From Cordia subcordata (lineage: Eukaryota; Streptophyta; Magnoliopsida; Boraginales; Cordiaceae): 64,000 nucleotides of DNA. Position numbers and translations under genes: made by a program. The notes under the pieces are model-generated. The model was not told where the DNA came from. It was given only the letters and a program-made list of their open reading frames with translations, and did not search any database. Shown piece by piece: positions 1 to 11,868 of the stretch; within the stretch, counting starts at the first letter, position 1, and each line of letters begins with the position of its first letter. Location: the NCBI GenBank assembly GCA_028554755.1, contig JAPTOF010000019.1:5714001-5778000 (forward strand), written 5' to 3'.

Positions 1-78
1 ATCTGGTTTGAGTTATTATTTGCGGAGTTCATAGATTTAGCTGTAATATGATCATTATTGTCTCTTCTTAATCTTCAG
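1..78 (+). other. 3' part of an intron of a gene entering from the left
   Basis: The stretch is T-rich and ends in a pyrimidine tract followed by CAG at 76-78, a good acceptor. The open frame that follows starts cleanly at 79. The 5' part of the gene lies outside the window. Confidence 0.6.
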
Positions 79-393
79 ATTGCTGAAACAAGGTTTAGGC
101 TTCCAAACCCTCAGCATGGTGGTTCCGATTATGTTGACATGCGTGGGTCATCTGAGCAATTGCATGCTCCCCAAGGTAGTTTTCAGTCATTTGCTTCTTC
201 TGCCGGACAAAGTAAGAATCTCCACCACGGTACCTATCAGAGCTATAACACTCAACAAAGTGGCTACCCAAGCATTAGTCCTTCCCCATTGTCCTACCAG
301 AACCTTAATCCTCAGCATGCTCCCTATCAAAACATCAGCTCACAGCAGACTTCATACTACAATCCAAGCGCGCAAGCTTCTTATCAATACTGA
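79..393 (+). CDS. terminal exon of an unrecognised gene, Q/S/Y-rich C-terminus
   Basis: After the acceptor at 76-78 the frame runs 104 codons, from IAETRFRLPNPQ to the ending QASYQY, and stops with TGA at 391-393. The tail is rich in Gln, Ser, Tyr, Asn and Pro with repeated short blocks (SYNTQQSGYPS, SYQNLNPQ, PYQNISSQQ), giving a low-complexity, prion-like composition often seen at the C-termini of RNA-binding or transcription-associated plant proteins. No catalytic or binding motif is visible in this fragment, so the family cannot be named. Codon use and composition look coding compared with the AT-rich DNA that follows. The Met codon at 58 lies in the intron and is not the start. Confidence 0.6.
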   Translation: MAETRFRLPNPQHGGSDYVDMRGSSEQLHAPQGSFQSFASSAGQSKNLHHGTYQSYNTQQSGYPSISPSPLSYQNLNPQHAPYQNISSQQTSYYNPSAQASYQY

Positions 394-1999
394 TACCGAA
401 ATCAGGCATTCTTGTACCATGTTTCACTTTGCGTTGTAGCATCTCATTCTTGCTGAGTTACCAGCATGTTGCAAGTGAAAGTAGAGGTAATTTAAGTCTT
501 TTATGATATCACACTTGTCGTTGATTATTACTTTCTCCCGAGTTAAGGAACCGTAAATGACAAGTTTACCTTTATGTTGGCCGACCTCTCTTTAGTCGAT
601 TTTACTGCCTGGCCAATTGAGTAGCAGCTAATGTTAAATGGACTTTTCTAAGATAGGAAATGCCCATGTTGAATCCTCAGACAAGGTTATCGAGGATTCT
701 GTATTTGGGGTTTTGGATCCTAATACATCTCTTTGCATATAGGTGCGTCCAGTTCAAACACTGGTCACGTGTGCTCTGTTAGATGTAAGTATTTCTTTTT
801 TCCTTTTTCTTTTTTTTTTTAAATTTTTAAATTTTTTTTTTTTACCTTGTATATTAGTTCCATCGAGTCTTTCTCCAATTTCCCCAGTTTCTTTTTTGCT
901 AGGCGCATTGGTATTTTTCTGTAGGTCCGTTTGGTTTTTGTTTTCTTTATTTATCAGTGTCTCAATAATCTATTATGGGACAAGTACTATGACTTTAAGC
1001 ATTTTTACTATAGGTGATGGTAGGTTATCAATATGTGGAAACTATATTTTATCATATAGTGAATGGTTCCATATTGCTGTCTCAACTCAAAATTTTATTT
1101 TGTTGGCAAACTGTTATGCAAACGATCAAATACTTGTACCAAAAACAGAAGAATCGCAATGGTGATTTAGTTCAGGCGAAATTAATCTTTAACCCAAAGG
1201 GGCTTTTAGTTTTTAAATTATTAAGATGTAAGCTAGGAGTGGTCATTGTGAATTTCTCGACTTGAACTATATATTTTAATTTTTTCAAAATAATTTTGTG
1301 CAAGTAACTTTTATTTTGATTCTCGTTTTGATTCACCATTTGAGAGTATAATTTGGGGAATTGAAAAGGGGGGAAACTCTTGGAGTTGGAGAGGAAAATA
1401 TAATTCAAATATAATTTATATCAGATAATTATAAATTCAACCATAGATACAAACACTCGCTTAAGTTAACGAGTAATTTATTAACTTTAATACTTTCTCT
1501 TAGAATATAAATTAAATCTACTAATGAAATGACCCTTCCTTGTTCCATTTTCTTGTGAAATAACATCAAAGTGATATTACAACAATTTATACACATTATA
1601 TAATAACGTGGAGTTATAATCTTCATCTAAATATACTAGAATATATTTTAACCATCAAATTCTTAGATAAAGTTATAGCGCATAATTTAAAATTCGTTCG
1701 AACCCCTTCTCCAAACTAATTAAACAAACTCAGTGTTTCTTACATCCCATTCTTTCTTCCCCACCCCCCCCCCCCCGGCCCCCAAAATAAAAAGAAAAAA
1801 TTCTTTGATCTCTTTTCTTTTTCTTTTTTCCATACCTGAAATTTTGAATTGATAATTGGTTGTCTCCATTGAGCGAACACCTCTAGTGTAAGCCACTTAT
1901 AAGGGGTGTTTGTTTGTAAGTTGAACAAATATAAGATCTGTAAGTGATATTGGCTTGGAAACAACTATCCTTTGCCCCCCAAAACATAGTAAAAACCAT
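394..1999. other. 3' UTR of the left gene followed by intergenic DNA
   Basis: The first few hundred bases probably hold the 3' UTR of the exon ending at 393. After that come T-rich tracts (about 810-843), an AT-rich spacer, and a C-homopolymer run near 1763-1776. The short frames here have no recognisable content. Confidence 0.4.
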
Positions 2000-2806
2000 G
2001 GTGTTGTTTGGCAATAGTGTTTTAACTACTGTTTAGTGTTTTGATCTGGTCAAACTACTATTTTCTCCTATTTTTGTTGTTTGGTAAATTAACGTTTCAG
2101 GTAGTATTTTTGGTTGAAATAGTGTTTGAAGTAGTGTGTTAACGTTTTCGGTAGTGGATAGTGTTTTATTTTTTATTTTGGCAATCTTACCCTCTCTGCA
2201 TTATTTTTTGGCGATTCTACCTACTATACAATCTCTTTCTACCTTTTTATATTTTCTTTCACAAGTATAAATCTAAAATAACATAAAAAGCAATTTTAAA
2301 TCCTATCTATATCAAAATATACTAAAAAAGTGTAAGCTTTATTCATCCATTTATTATTTTTCTACCCAAAATAAATCTTTGATCAATTAAAAAATATTTC
2401 TACAATAATAACATTTTTTGTAATATTAATAAAATTAATTTATCAAAAGTAATTTTATTATACTTTAATAATCAAATGTTATTACAAGAAACATAATTAT
2501 GAAATAAATTATCTAATTTCAATAATACTAATAATGATTATATTTATCATAATATAATAACATAATACCAATGTCTTTTTATGTCATTTTACATTCATCA
2601 ACAACTTAAGAAACTAATTTTATCGAACACATATTATTTAATCGAACACATATTATTTAATCAGGTAACCAAACAGCTATCCGCTAACAGTTAAAATACA
2701 ACAACTATCAAATACTCAAATTACTATCTACTACTTACACAGTTATTAATTATTCTAACGGCTAGTTATCAGTTACTCTAACAGCTAATTTTGTCAAACA
2801 GGCCCT
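2000..2806 (-). mobile_element. non-autonomous DNA element, family A copy 1 (about 0.8 kb)
   Basis: Read on the minus strand this segment matches 15155-16033 along most of its length, including the ends and an AAAACACTA-rich end region. The left end here reads GTGTTGTTTGGCAATAGTG and the right end reads TGTCAAACAGGCCCT, so the termini form a loose inverted repeat around TGTTTGRCA. No coding capacity is visible. An abutting 20-base unit is duplicated at about 2624-2663. Superfamily not assigned; a MITE is the simplest reading. Confidence 0.6.
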
Positions 2807-5303
2807 ACATCCAGCATAGATTACCTTCTTTAATATCTAACACTTCTCGTTAAACCCTTCATTGTTTCCTTCGAATCCAAGGTTGAACGATTAATTGAAA
2901 GTGGGAAAAATAATCCTATTGAGTGTAATAAACATGGGTGCAACAAGACATCAACAAGAACGTTCCACAATTCATAGCCAAAAAAAATGGACAACTTTTG
3001 GAACGATCACAAATCGATAGAGGGGATTCTGATCTTGTTTGGTCCACAATCATCCTATCTGCTTGCAGTTCAACTTTTCTGATCTTCAAATTTCGTGGCT
3101 TTTGGGGTATTTCGATCTGTCTTTTCTTTCATTATTCGGATATTTTCATGGAGCACGAGAGCATAAACGAGGTAATTTCATGTTTGATAGGAAAAACCCG
3201 AGTGCTCTCAATGTGGTAGTGGTACACAACGAAGTACAGTTCTTGCACGGCTCGTAGGATAATACCCGTGCAGTTACGCTCCGTTTGTTTGCCGTGATTT
3301 TTTTTTTTTTTTTGGATCTTTTAGCGTTTTTTAAACACTAAAAAATTAATTAATTAAGAAATATTTTTTTGATCAATAGAAAACTTTACGTAGACTGGGG
3401 AAAAAATGTTTTCAGCTGGATAACAACACCCCTACTGCACATTTTTATTTTACAATTTTTTAATTTTTATTTAAAATAATATATTCATAATAATAAAATT
3501 TATTTATTTTTATAATTTTTTCAATTAACAGCTTTTTCTGTCCAATATCCAAATAGCAACACAAATTTGCGAGTATGATAAATCAAATATCAAAAAGAAA
3601 AATCTATTTTCTTGGAAAATATTTTTGCCAACAAATTATTTCAAAGAAAGCCTTAATTTATAGTACATAGAAAAGGTGGTGTTCTTGCTGTTTTTCTTTC
3701 CCCCATATTAATACAAGGGAAACCCAATTGACAGATACGGGTTTGACGGAGTCAAATTATCAATTGGTAAACTTCCAGGTTAAAAGACTGACATTACAAC
3801 CTAACTATTAAGTAAGTTAGAACACTCAATTTAGAATAGGAGATAGGGATTGAACTGGGTTCTTGCGTCAGATCTAATCCAATCCAATCCGAATTAGGTG
3901 GTGTTCTTGCTTCTGTTATGGATCAGGTGCGCAAATGATAATGGTGTGTTGATCAAGATTGTGGTGGCCTAGTTTCCAAACCCACATGATGACAATCAAG
4001 TCTGGGCATGTTATTTCTCACGCTCCATCAGAGACTTCTGCTGGTGCTCCTCCAACTTGACCACTCCTTTGAGGGAAAAAAAAAAAAGGAAAAAAGATGG
4101 TGGAGATACCTGTTTCAGATCCAACCCCATTGCTATATTTCCGCCACTTCTCATCCCCCTCAACCCAACATTTCCATTCGTATGTCTCCTTTCAGAGCAG
4201 TCATTTGAATGGTGTCAACTGTGGGATCAGCTTTCATTGGCCAATTTGGGAAGACAAACAACGAATTTGGATTCCCTCATAATGTTAGTGTTAGATAAAT
4301 TGATGATTTAAAAAGATTTTAACATTTCACAATAGTAAATTCCATTAGTAGATTTAAAATATAAAATATGAGAATTTAGGAGATTCGTTCCATATCCCGC
4401 AATGATGAACACGCAAATTTTTTCAAAACCCTGAAGAAAACATGTGGAGATATTATATGCATTTTGACACTAAGTAAAAGACTAATAAAAAAAGAAAACG
4501 AGAAGGATTTTGGACAACTTTTGACATTAAGCATGGAGGCAAATCCCATAGCGTATGAGGTTGGACTATTGAGAGATCATGACTAGACGCATTCATTCAT
4601 ACGCATTAAATCCAATGCCTTACCGCTATTTTTGTTTTTATTTTTCTTTTTTTTTTGGGTTCTTTTTGACTTATATTGTGGAAAAGGACAATCAATAGTG
4701 CAACGTTGCTCTTAAATAATAATGGATATTAGAAGATGTTGCACTATCAGCTTGACCAATTTTTACAAGATGATTTTACGTGCGACATCAGTTTGACAAC
4801 TCTTATGAGTTTTAACGATCTAGCCAGCTTCCTTAAGTCGTCAGCCACTAATTTGGACAATATGTGAAAATGAACATTGCTCTCAATTCACTTTCGAACA
4901 TACTAAAGTGCTTAAATTAAGTCAATCCATCAAAGTTTCCTTCTGGAGAAAGGTTTTGGCCTTAGAAAGAAAATCAACTGCTTGTAAGTAGTAGTGTCGA
5001 GATCTAGACAGTTGTAAAAGAATTTTGGTGCTTAGGTATAATAATTTGGCTTATTATGTTTATCAATTCTTTATTATACTTGACACCAGACTATACATCT
5101 AATAATTCATTACCTTTGATCTTTACTTTCCTTATTTTTTCAATCCCAATCATCTAATTTGAAATAAATAAATAGGATTTCACTTTCTAATCATTTAGAA
5201 ATACTAATAACTAGAAGAGAATCTAAATCTACGATAATAAACACTTAAGATGATTGGCATGAATAAGTTTTTAAGTTTGAATTAAAGGTATTACACGCAT
5301 TAC
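2807..5303. other. intergenic, no gene recognised
   Basis: It contains a more GC-balanced stretch at about 2930-3260 with two overlapping open frames (see findings), a T15 run near 3300, and AT-rich DNA. The short frames at 4008-4311 start within a poly-A/GGAAAA tract and resemble nothing known. Confidence 0.4.
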
Positions 5304-5311
5304 GTTTGTAT
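5304..5311 (+). repeat. left target-site duplication of the hAT-like element
   Basis: GTTTGTAT here pairs with GTTTGTAG at 6907-6914: seven of eight bases match, directly abutting both ends of the element. Confidence 0.6.
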
Positions 5312-6906
5312 TAGGAATGGCAATGGGATCAGTGACTTAGGGTACTCGATATGGCCGACTTGCAAAAGATCGGATAAATATCCATCTCATTAAGGATCCG
5401 GAATGAACCCGGAACAATTAAAAATACCCGTTAGGGTTTGGGACGAAACTAGGATTGACTTCTGGATACTCGCATTCCCGAACCCGACTTCTAGAATTCG
5501 GATATCGTTCCCGGAACGATACCCGATTCTGTCCTAAATATATATTATATTTAATTATATACACACACACCTTATTATTCAATTTATACTAATATCTTAA
5601 GATTTTTTTACATTTATTAATTAATTATAGTCTTATATGCATACTATTATACACTAAAAATGAAAAAAGTTGTTACTTTGTGGTAATAGTAAGGTTTGAA
5701 TCACTAACCTTTTACACTTTAAAACTTATCTTATGGAGAATTACCACTGAACTAGTGTTTCATCTTTAATTTTTTTTTGTTTATGTAAATTTACTTATTA
5801 TATGAGGTTTTCTAATAGAATCATATAATTTATATTAATATCTTAATATATTTTATATTTATTAATCAATTATACTTATATTGGTAGCGCTTTTTTGCAT
5901 ATTAACTATGATTATATAAGAAACTATAACAGTTAGAATTATAACAGAACTAGTTATATCATATATGACTAGCTTAAAAATAATTATATAAAAAAATCAT
6001 ACTAATTCTAGTTATAATATATGATTAACTTTAGTTATAATTATACTAAACAACAACTAACTCTAATTATATAGCTACACTAACTTTAGTTACATAACTA
6101 TCTCAAGACTAAAAAGGGGAAAAAGAATTTTAGTTTATTAGTAGTGGTAAGGTTTCGACCTTTTCCTCTTTAAATTTAACTTATGGCCGATTACCACTAA
6201 CCTAATATTTCAGTTTTGACCTTTTGTTTATGTAAAAAAAAGTTTATTATATAGAAGTTATCTAATTAGAATTTTATAATTTTATTAATATTTGAATATA
6301 TTTTATATTTATTAGTTAAATTATAGTTATATTGGTAACAATTTTTATATGCATATTAATTAGAATTGTACAAGAAATTATAACAATTAGAACTAAAATA
6401 GAAATTATATTAATTCTAACTTAATTTTAATTATACCTACATTTATTATGTTGCTAACTTTGTTATAATGTTAACTTTTTAATGTGAATGGTTTGTTGTG
6501 TGGGAATTTTTTGTTAAAAAGTATGTCAATTTGTTCTTGTAGATTGAATTTATCATTTGAATGCATTTTTTCAGGGATATTAGATTTTTTTGGGCAAAAA
6601 AAAGGAAATTTTTACTTAAACTGTTAGTTTCTTAAATAAGTAATTTAATCGGGTTCCAGGTTTTGGGTTTTGGGTTTTGAGTTTTGCAGGTTTAAGACAT
6701 TTTCAGGTTATATCTTTTATTTAAATTTTAATTTTTTAATTGGGTTTGGGACGTTTCGGGTACCTGTGGGTTTGAGACGTTTTGGGAATGTGATTTATAT
6801 TTAATTTTTATCTGAATTTGGGACGAAATTCGGAATTGAGATATTATCTGAGTAGCAGGCTTAAAATTATTTCGTGGATGGGGTCCTAGTCCCCTTACCA
6901 TCCCTA
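5312..6906 (+). mobile_element. hAT-like non-autonomous transposon, 1.6 kb
   Basis: The ends are inverted repeats: TAGGAATGGCAATGGGATCAG at the left and, on the other strand, TAGGGATGGTAAGGGGACTAG at the right. An 8 bp target-site duplication (one mismatch) flanks them, the length typical of hAT elements. The subterminal parts hold many CCCG/GGGTTTGGGACG-type words. The middle is very AT-rich and has a diverged internal direct repeat (about 5660-5900 versus 6110-6370). No transposase frame is visible, so it depends on an enzyme supplied elsewhere. Orientation is arbitrary. Confidence 0.7.
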
Positions 6907-6914
6907 GTTTGTAG
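6907..6914 (+). repeat. right target-site duplication of the hAT-like element
   Basis: GTTTGTAG, matching the left copy at 5304-5311 in seven of eight positions. Confidence 0.6.
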
Positions 6915-7754
6915 TTGCGGTGAGCACATTCGCATACACACACAACTATATATAGTAGCCTGGAAATTGTCCTTAAAACGTCATCACTATTCACTACTTA
7001 GATGACAATTTTGAAAACGCCAGATTAACTCGGGGTCCGTACCTAATGCCAACAAAGGCATGCAGACAAGTGGTCAAGATCCTTTTCAAATTTCAACACT
7101 GTTTTAAACAGAAAAAAAATATGTGAAATTATGGTGACTAGAGATAGTGGTAGGTTCATCATACTTATCGTTTCAAGACTTTAACCATATAGGTCGCTTT
7201 CATCGTTCAAGCATTGACTTCTTCGTGTTATTATTATACATGTTAAGCTTTCTGGGGTTTGAATTACTATAATTTCACTTGTTGAAAGAGACCTGCATAT
7301 CCATTTCAATGCAATGTTGTTCAAGCTTCACGTTATTCAGTTTTCCTCTTCAAATGGGTAATTATATCAGTACGGCATATTATTATGAGTATTTTTGTAT
7401 TATTTACTTAAGCAGGTTGTAGCGTAATTTTTAAGTTGCCTCATATTTTCTTGTGTTTTTGAGAGAGTTGTTTTCTTAATTCGCGTGCTATTAAGAGTGT
7501 TGAAAATCCTCGTATTGTTATGATTTTTTTCGTGATATTATAATAATGTTATTTGAGAGATTTCAAAATGTGACCCTCGGTTAGCCTATGATGTCCTTCT
7601 AGTAAACGCAATGGGGCCAGGCCGGAATTGTAGCACTTCTAATTGCATTATAATTCCATATAACCTTATGTTATGATCTTTTTTGTGATATTATAATAAA
7701 TTGTATTTGGGTCGTAAGGCGAGTTTTTAAAACATGTGCGAGATGGGGACACAT

Positions 7755-7802
<48 letters not shown>

Positions 7803-9850
7803 GTTTTCTCGAGATCACTTAAACAATATTGCAAAATTTCTGCAACTTGAACCAGCATTTACGGGAGATCAGCTGACAGATTCTTGCGAAAATCTTGCAG
7901 AATTTTCTGAGATGAAATTAATTAATAATCTTCTGAGAGTACTTCTTATAACATTTTAAATTGATTAACTGATGGATGATCAGTACCCGATACGAATAAT
8001 AAAAAAAATATTTTGGCGGCAAACCTTGGTGGTGGTGAAGGTGGTTAAGATGAAGATGATCATGGGTGGAGCATGATTTTTTTAATAAATTATAATCATG
8101 CTTAACTCATTAATTTAATCAAGATACGAATGATTAAAGTCCACACAACAAAGAGTTATTACATATATACAAACTTTTCTTTTTTTTTTCTTTTTCTTTT
8201 TTGTCTCACATCAAAATTAATATTTCTAAAAGCATTTGAAGGACCTACTCAATGAGCTAACCACCAATTCTCATGATTCATGTGAGTGAAAGTAGAGAAG
8301 AATGAGAAAATCTACTTAAGTTTTTGGGTTATTATAATGCATCAAACTTTTTGGCCACGATAAGTTCCACTCGTGCAAGGGAAAAAATAAAAATTTAGTG
8401 AAGGGTGTAAACATCTAATCATTACCATAGGATAATCTCTTTTATGTGTGTGTGGGTACTGTTTGATTAAGAAATGTATTAATCATGTTGCATAACGGCC
8501 TAAAATATTAATTAACCTAATATCTCATAAGCAAAATCTGACCTCTAACCAAGAATCTTTAATTAGCTATATATTTAAGCAATTTAATTTCTTTATCAAA
8601 TATATATATATATTTGTTTTGATATTTAGTTTTTTAACGTTAGTTTGGTTATTTTATGACTCATAAAAGGAAAGCAAGTTTGGATCCATGAAAAGAAATT
8701 AGGAGAGAAGAGTGCATTATATATTAAATCATATCCTACATGCACCAAACTTATTTTACAACAGGGTGGAACAGAAGGAGATAATAAAACAATTAGTTTT
8801 TTCTTTTAATAAAACAATTAGTTTCTTTCACAATTTTTAATTTCTATCACATCCTCCACTACTTCTAATAACCATGATGAATGCAGTCATTTGAATTCGA
8901 CTTGCAATAGCATTGGAGGTCAGCTAAAACAGTTAATTAATGATTTTGTTTCTGTATTTTGGGGGTGGGGAAGCAACAAATAACATAGGATGAGAGTGGC
9001 CACCATGACCCCAAAATGTGAAAATTATTTTGCTCCTGATAATCGTGGAGTTCATATGGGAATTTGACATAGTAGATGTGATTAGTAACTATTAAGTAAG
9101 AAGGGTATCTTTAGATTCATATAGCAAATTTTAGCTGGTGGGATAGGCTTGATTCGGTTTAGATGTTGTACGTCTTGAAATAACTTTCATAATTTGTATG
9201 ATGATATCCATTTTTGAGTCATAGCGACATGGTTTCATAATTTGAACTAATAATTTAGCTATATATTAGCCATAAAATCGTTTACTTAACTTTCTATGTG
9301 GTCTTTCATTTTCGAAAACGGTTGTATATTACTCCACGTGAAGGAAAAGATTTACTTTGCATTCAATATATGAATTTTTACCATATAAAAAAAGAATGAT
9401 GCGATAAAGAAGTGACATAAAATATCACTGATTTTTTCATTTTCTCTTTTGAAGGTGAAGTGGAATTTCAACCTACATTATATTTTACTTGTGATATAGC
9501 ACTAACTTTGGTTATTGCCTCGGGATATTTAGATGATCGCTAACAAGTGCTTGCCATAAGATGGTTGTCTTCAAAATAATATATACTGGCTTTCGCATAA
9601 CACATAATGAAATTGGCAAAACTTTAAATAAAACAACAGTGTAGTTTATTTAATTACTTTCAGAAAAATAATATGATGGTATTTTTTTGGACTGTAAGTT
9701 ATTAATTTTAATTTCATAAACCTCAGCATCTGGAATATCAATTCTTATGGAGAATAATTTTATATGTCTTATAATATTATGATTGACAACCCATATGAGC
9801 ATTTTGTACATCATTTTTGTAGGATGTGAGTTTCGTGGGCAAGTGCTTTA
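6915..9850. other. intergenic, no gene recognised
   Basis: AT-rich DNA with a long (AT)n tract at about 7760-7797 and a (TA)n run near 8600. No frame longer than background and no recognised element ends were seen. Confidence 0.4.
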
Positions 9851-10216
9851 AGAACAAACAAATTTCGTCTTTGTATAGCAGTTTTTTTAACCTATTATAT
9901 AATAAAATAAAATAAGCTGTAATTTTGTATTGTCAAGTGGCGCTCTATATGACAAACTTTTCATAATTACTTATTAATTAATTAAATATGTCTATTCTTA
10001 AGTCATTTTTTGTTTTTCACTATTTATTTTGTTCCATTCTTGTATTGAACATTTTAATGTAATTAATATTATGCCCCTTCTTTATATTATTATTTTATTA
10101 ATTCTATAATATATAATTATTTTAATAACTATTTAGTAAGATTCAAAAACTTTATAATTTTAATATATCCAATCATATATGCCGTTTCCCATATATTGCA
10201 CGGGTGTCACACTAGT
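9850..10216 (+). mobile_element. Helitron-like 3' end
   Basis: The segment ends ATTGCACGGGTGTCACACTAGT at 10195-10216. A CCC...GCACGGG partial hairpin followed about ten bases later by CTAGT is the layout of plant Helitron 3' termini. The 5' end (TC) was not located, so the left boundary is a guess. No RepHel coding is present, so this would be a non-autonomous relic. Confidence 0.4.
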
Positions 10217-10597
10217 ATATATATGTATATAGTTGGTATGATTTTCTTTTTTCTTTAGGACTAGAAAATTAACCACAGTATGAGACATGGGGACGTGGAC
10301 GTAAGGAAATTAAGTTTGGTATAGGAAGGAATAGGAAAGATGCTTGTTGTCGTCAATATTGAAGGACGATCCTTTGGCAACTCTTAGACAAGGCAGCTGA
10401 ATTAACTGTCAAATATGCACGTTTTTGCAGCCGGATCAGCTGCCTTGTCTGATGTCTCTATTCTCTCATGTGTCAAACAGGAATGATTAATTATATTTAT
10501 CGATAGAAAGGAAAAAAAATGAAGGATAATTAAATTGGATGCTTTCTAACGTATAAATTTTGTAGTACAATGAATCTTGAATTTACACAACAAAAAA

Positions 10598-10637
<40 letters not shown>

Positions 10638-11868
10638 TTGTAAATTGTAATACTGTATGAAAAATTAGAAAATTAAACAAGAAAATAAAATAAACTCACT
10701 AAAAAATCACTATTATTCACGTAACATGGATCAAATTGTAATAGTGAGGTCCAAATCGATATTCATTGTTTAGATTAGAATCTTGGATTGTGAACCTGCA
10801 TATCAAATTTCAACTTGCAGAAAGTTGCACTGTTTTTTCTTTTTTTTTTTTTCTTCATATTTTAATTTCCTTTTTCTCTATTTCTCTCTCTCACTCCCCT
10901 TCTTCGGGGTGAATGTGATAACCTTACTGTGTACCCAGTTTCAAACCGGATAGAGTGAAACAACTTTGTAACTCTTTTTGTAGTTAATGGAGAAGTTCTT
11001 TAGACATCTCTCAAAAGTTACATGTGTAGAAGGAAAGATGAGAACGGAATCACTATAAAAAATTAGGATTAAGGGCTTCTTCACAACTGTCAAACTTCCA
11101 TTGCCTCAACTTTTGACCTTGACTTAATCCTTTAATAACTTAGACTTAGCTATTAACTTGTGCCTGCCCTAGCCATCTTTGATCTAGCTGGCTTGAGAAA
11201 AATGAGAAAAAAAAAATCCAGACTAGCTCAAAGATTACTATAAAAAATTAGAATTAAGTCCTTCACAACCGTTGCTTATTCATACCTAATTTTTTTGTTT
11301 TTTTTGTTTTTTGGTGGATCTTAAGGGTAAAAGAATGGTGGTACAGGATCCAGGCTGGTGTTGCCAGATGGTGGAATTGCTAGGAAACCACATCATTCTT
11401 GCACCTTAAAAATCACAAAGATTTGACCCTACATTAAAACCCAAGAACACAAATTGGGTAGTTTTCAAATTCAAAGCTGAGCACTTTTCTTCAACACTGA
11501 TTCAGATCAGGAAAATTATTAAAAAAAAGGGAAATAAAGAAAAGATTTGAAAACCTTTTCACCGGTCACTTTTGCGCAGAAATTTATTTAATGTTTTCTT
11601 TTGGCCCTTTCAGGCTTATCCGGAAAGTCCACAACTTTACAACTTGTGTAGATCACAATCACTGGCAATATAAGCACTAGAGCAAAAACGCAACTCTGCT
11701 TTTTTCTCAATTAACAACTCATATATTTTGCAACATACATTGTTACAAATTAAGAGTTAAAAACAAAAAAAAAAGCAAAGCAATTTTTTTTTTCTTTTTA
11801 TACACTTCAAAACTTGGCCTCTTTTTATCTCTACAGCAAATAATTTAAACTTCTAAGCAAAATCTTTC
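10217..11868. other. intergenic and probable 3' region of the P450 gene
   Basis: It holds a (TA)n tract at about 10601-10635 and a T-rich run near 10835. The last few hundred bases before 11869 lie downstream of the P450 stop and should include its 3' UTR. No gene was recognised. Confidence 0.4.

Noticed and set aside
6728..6994. 88-codon minus-strand frame
   Set aside because: It reads through the end of the hAT-like element, its right duplication and flanking DNA; no protein family is evident.
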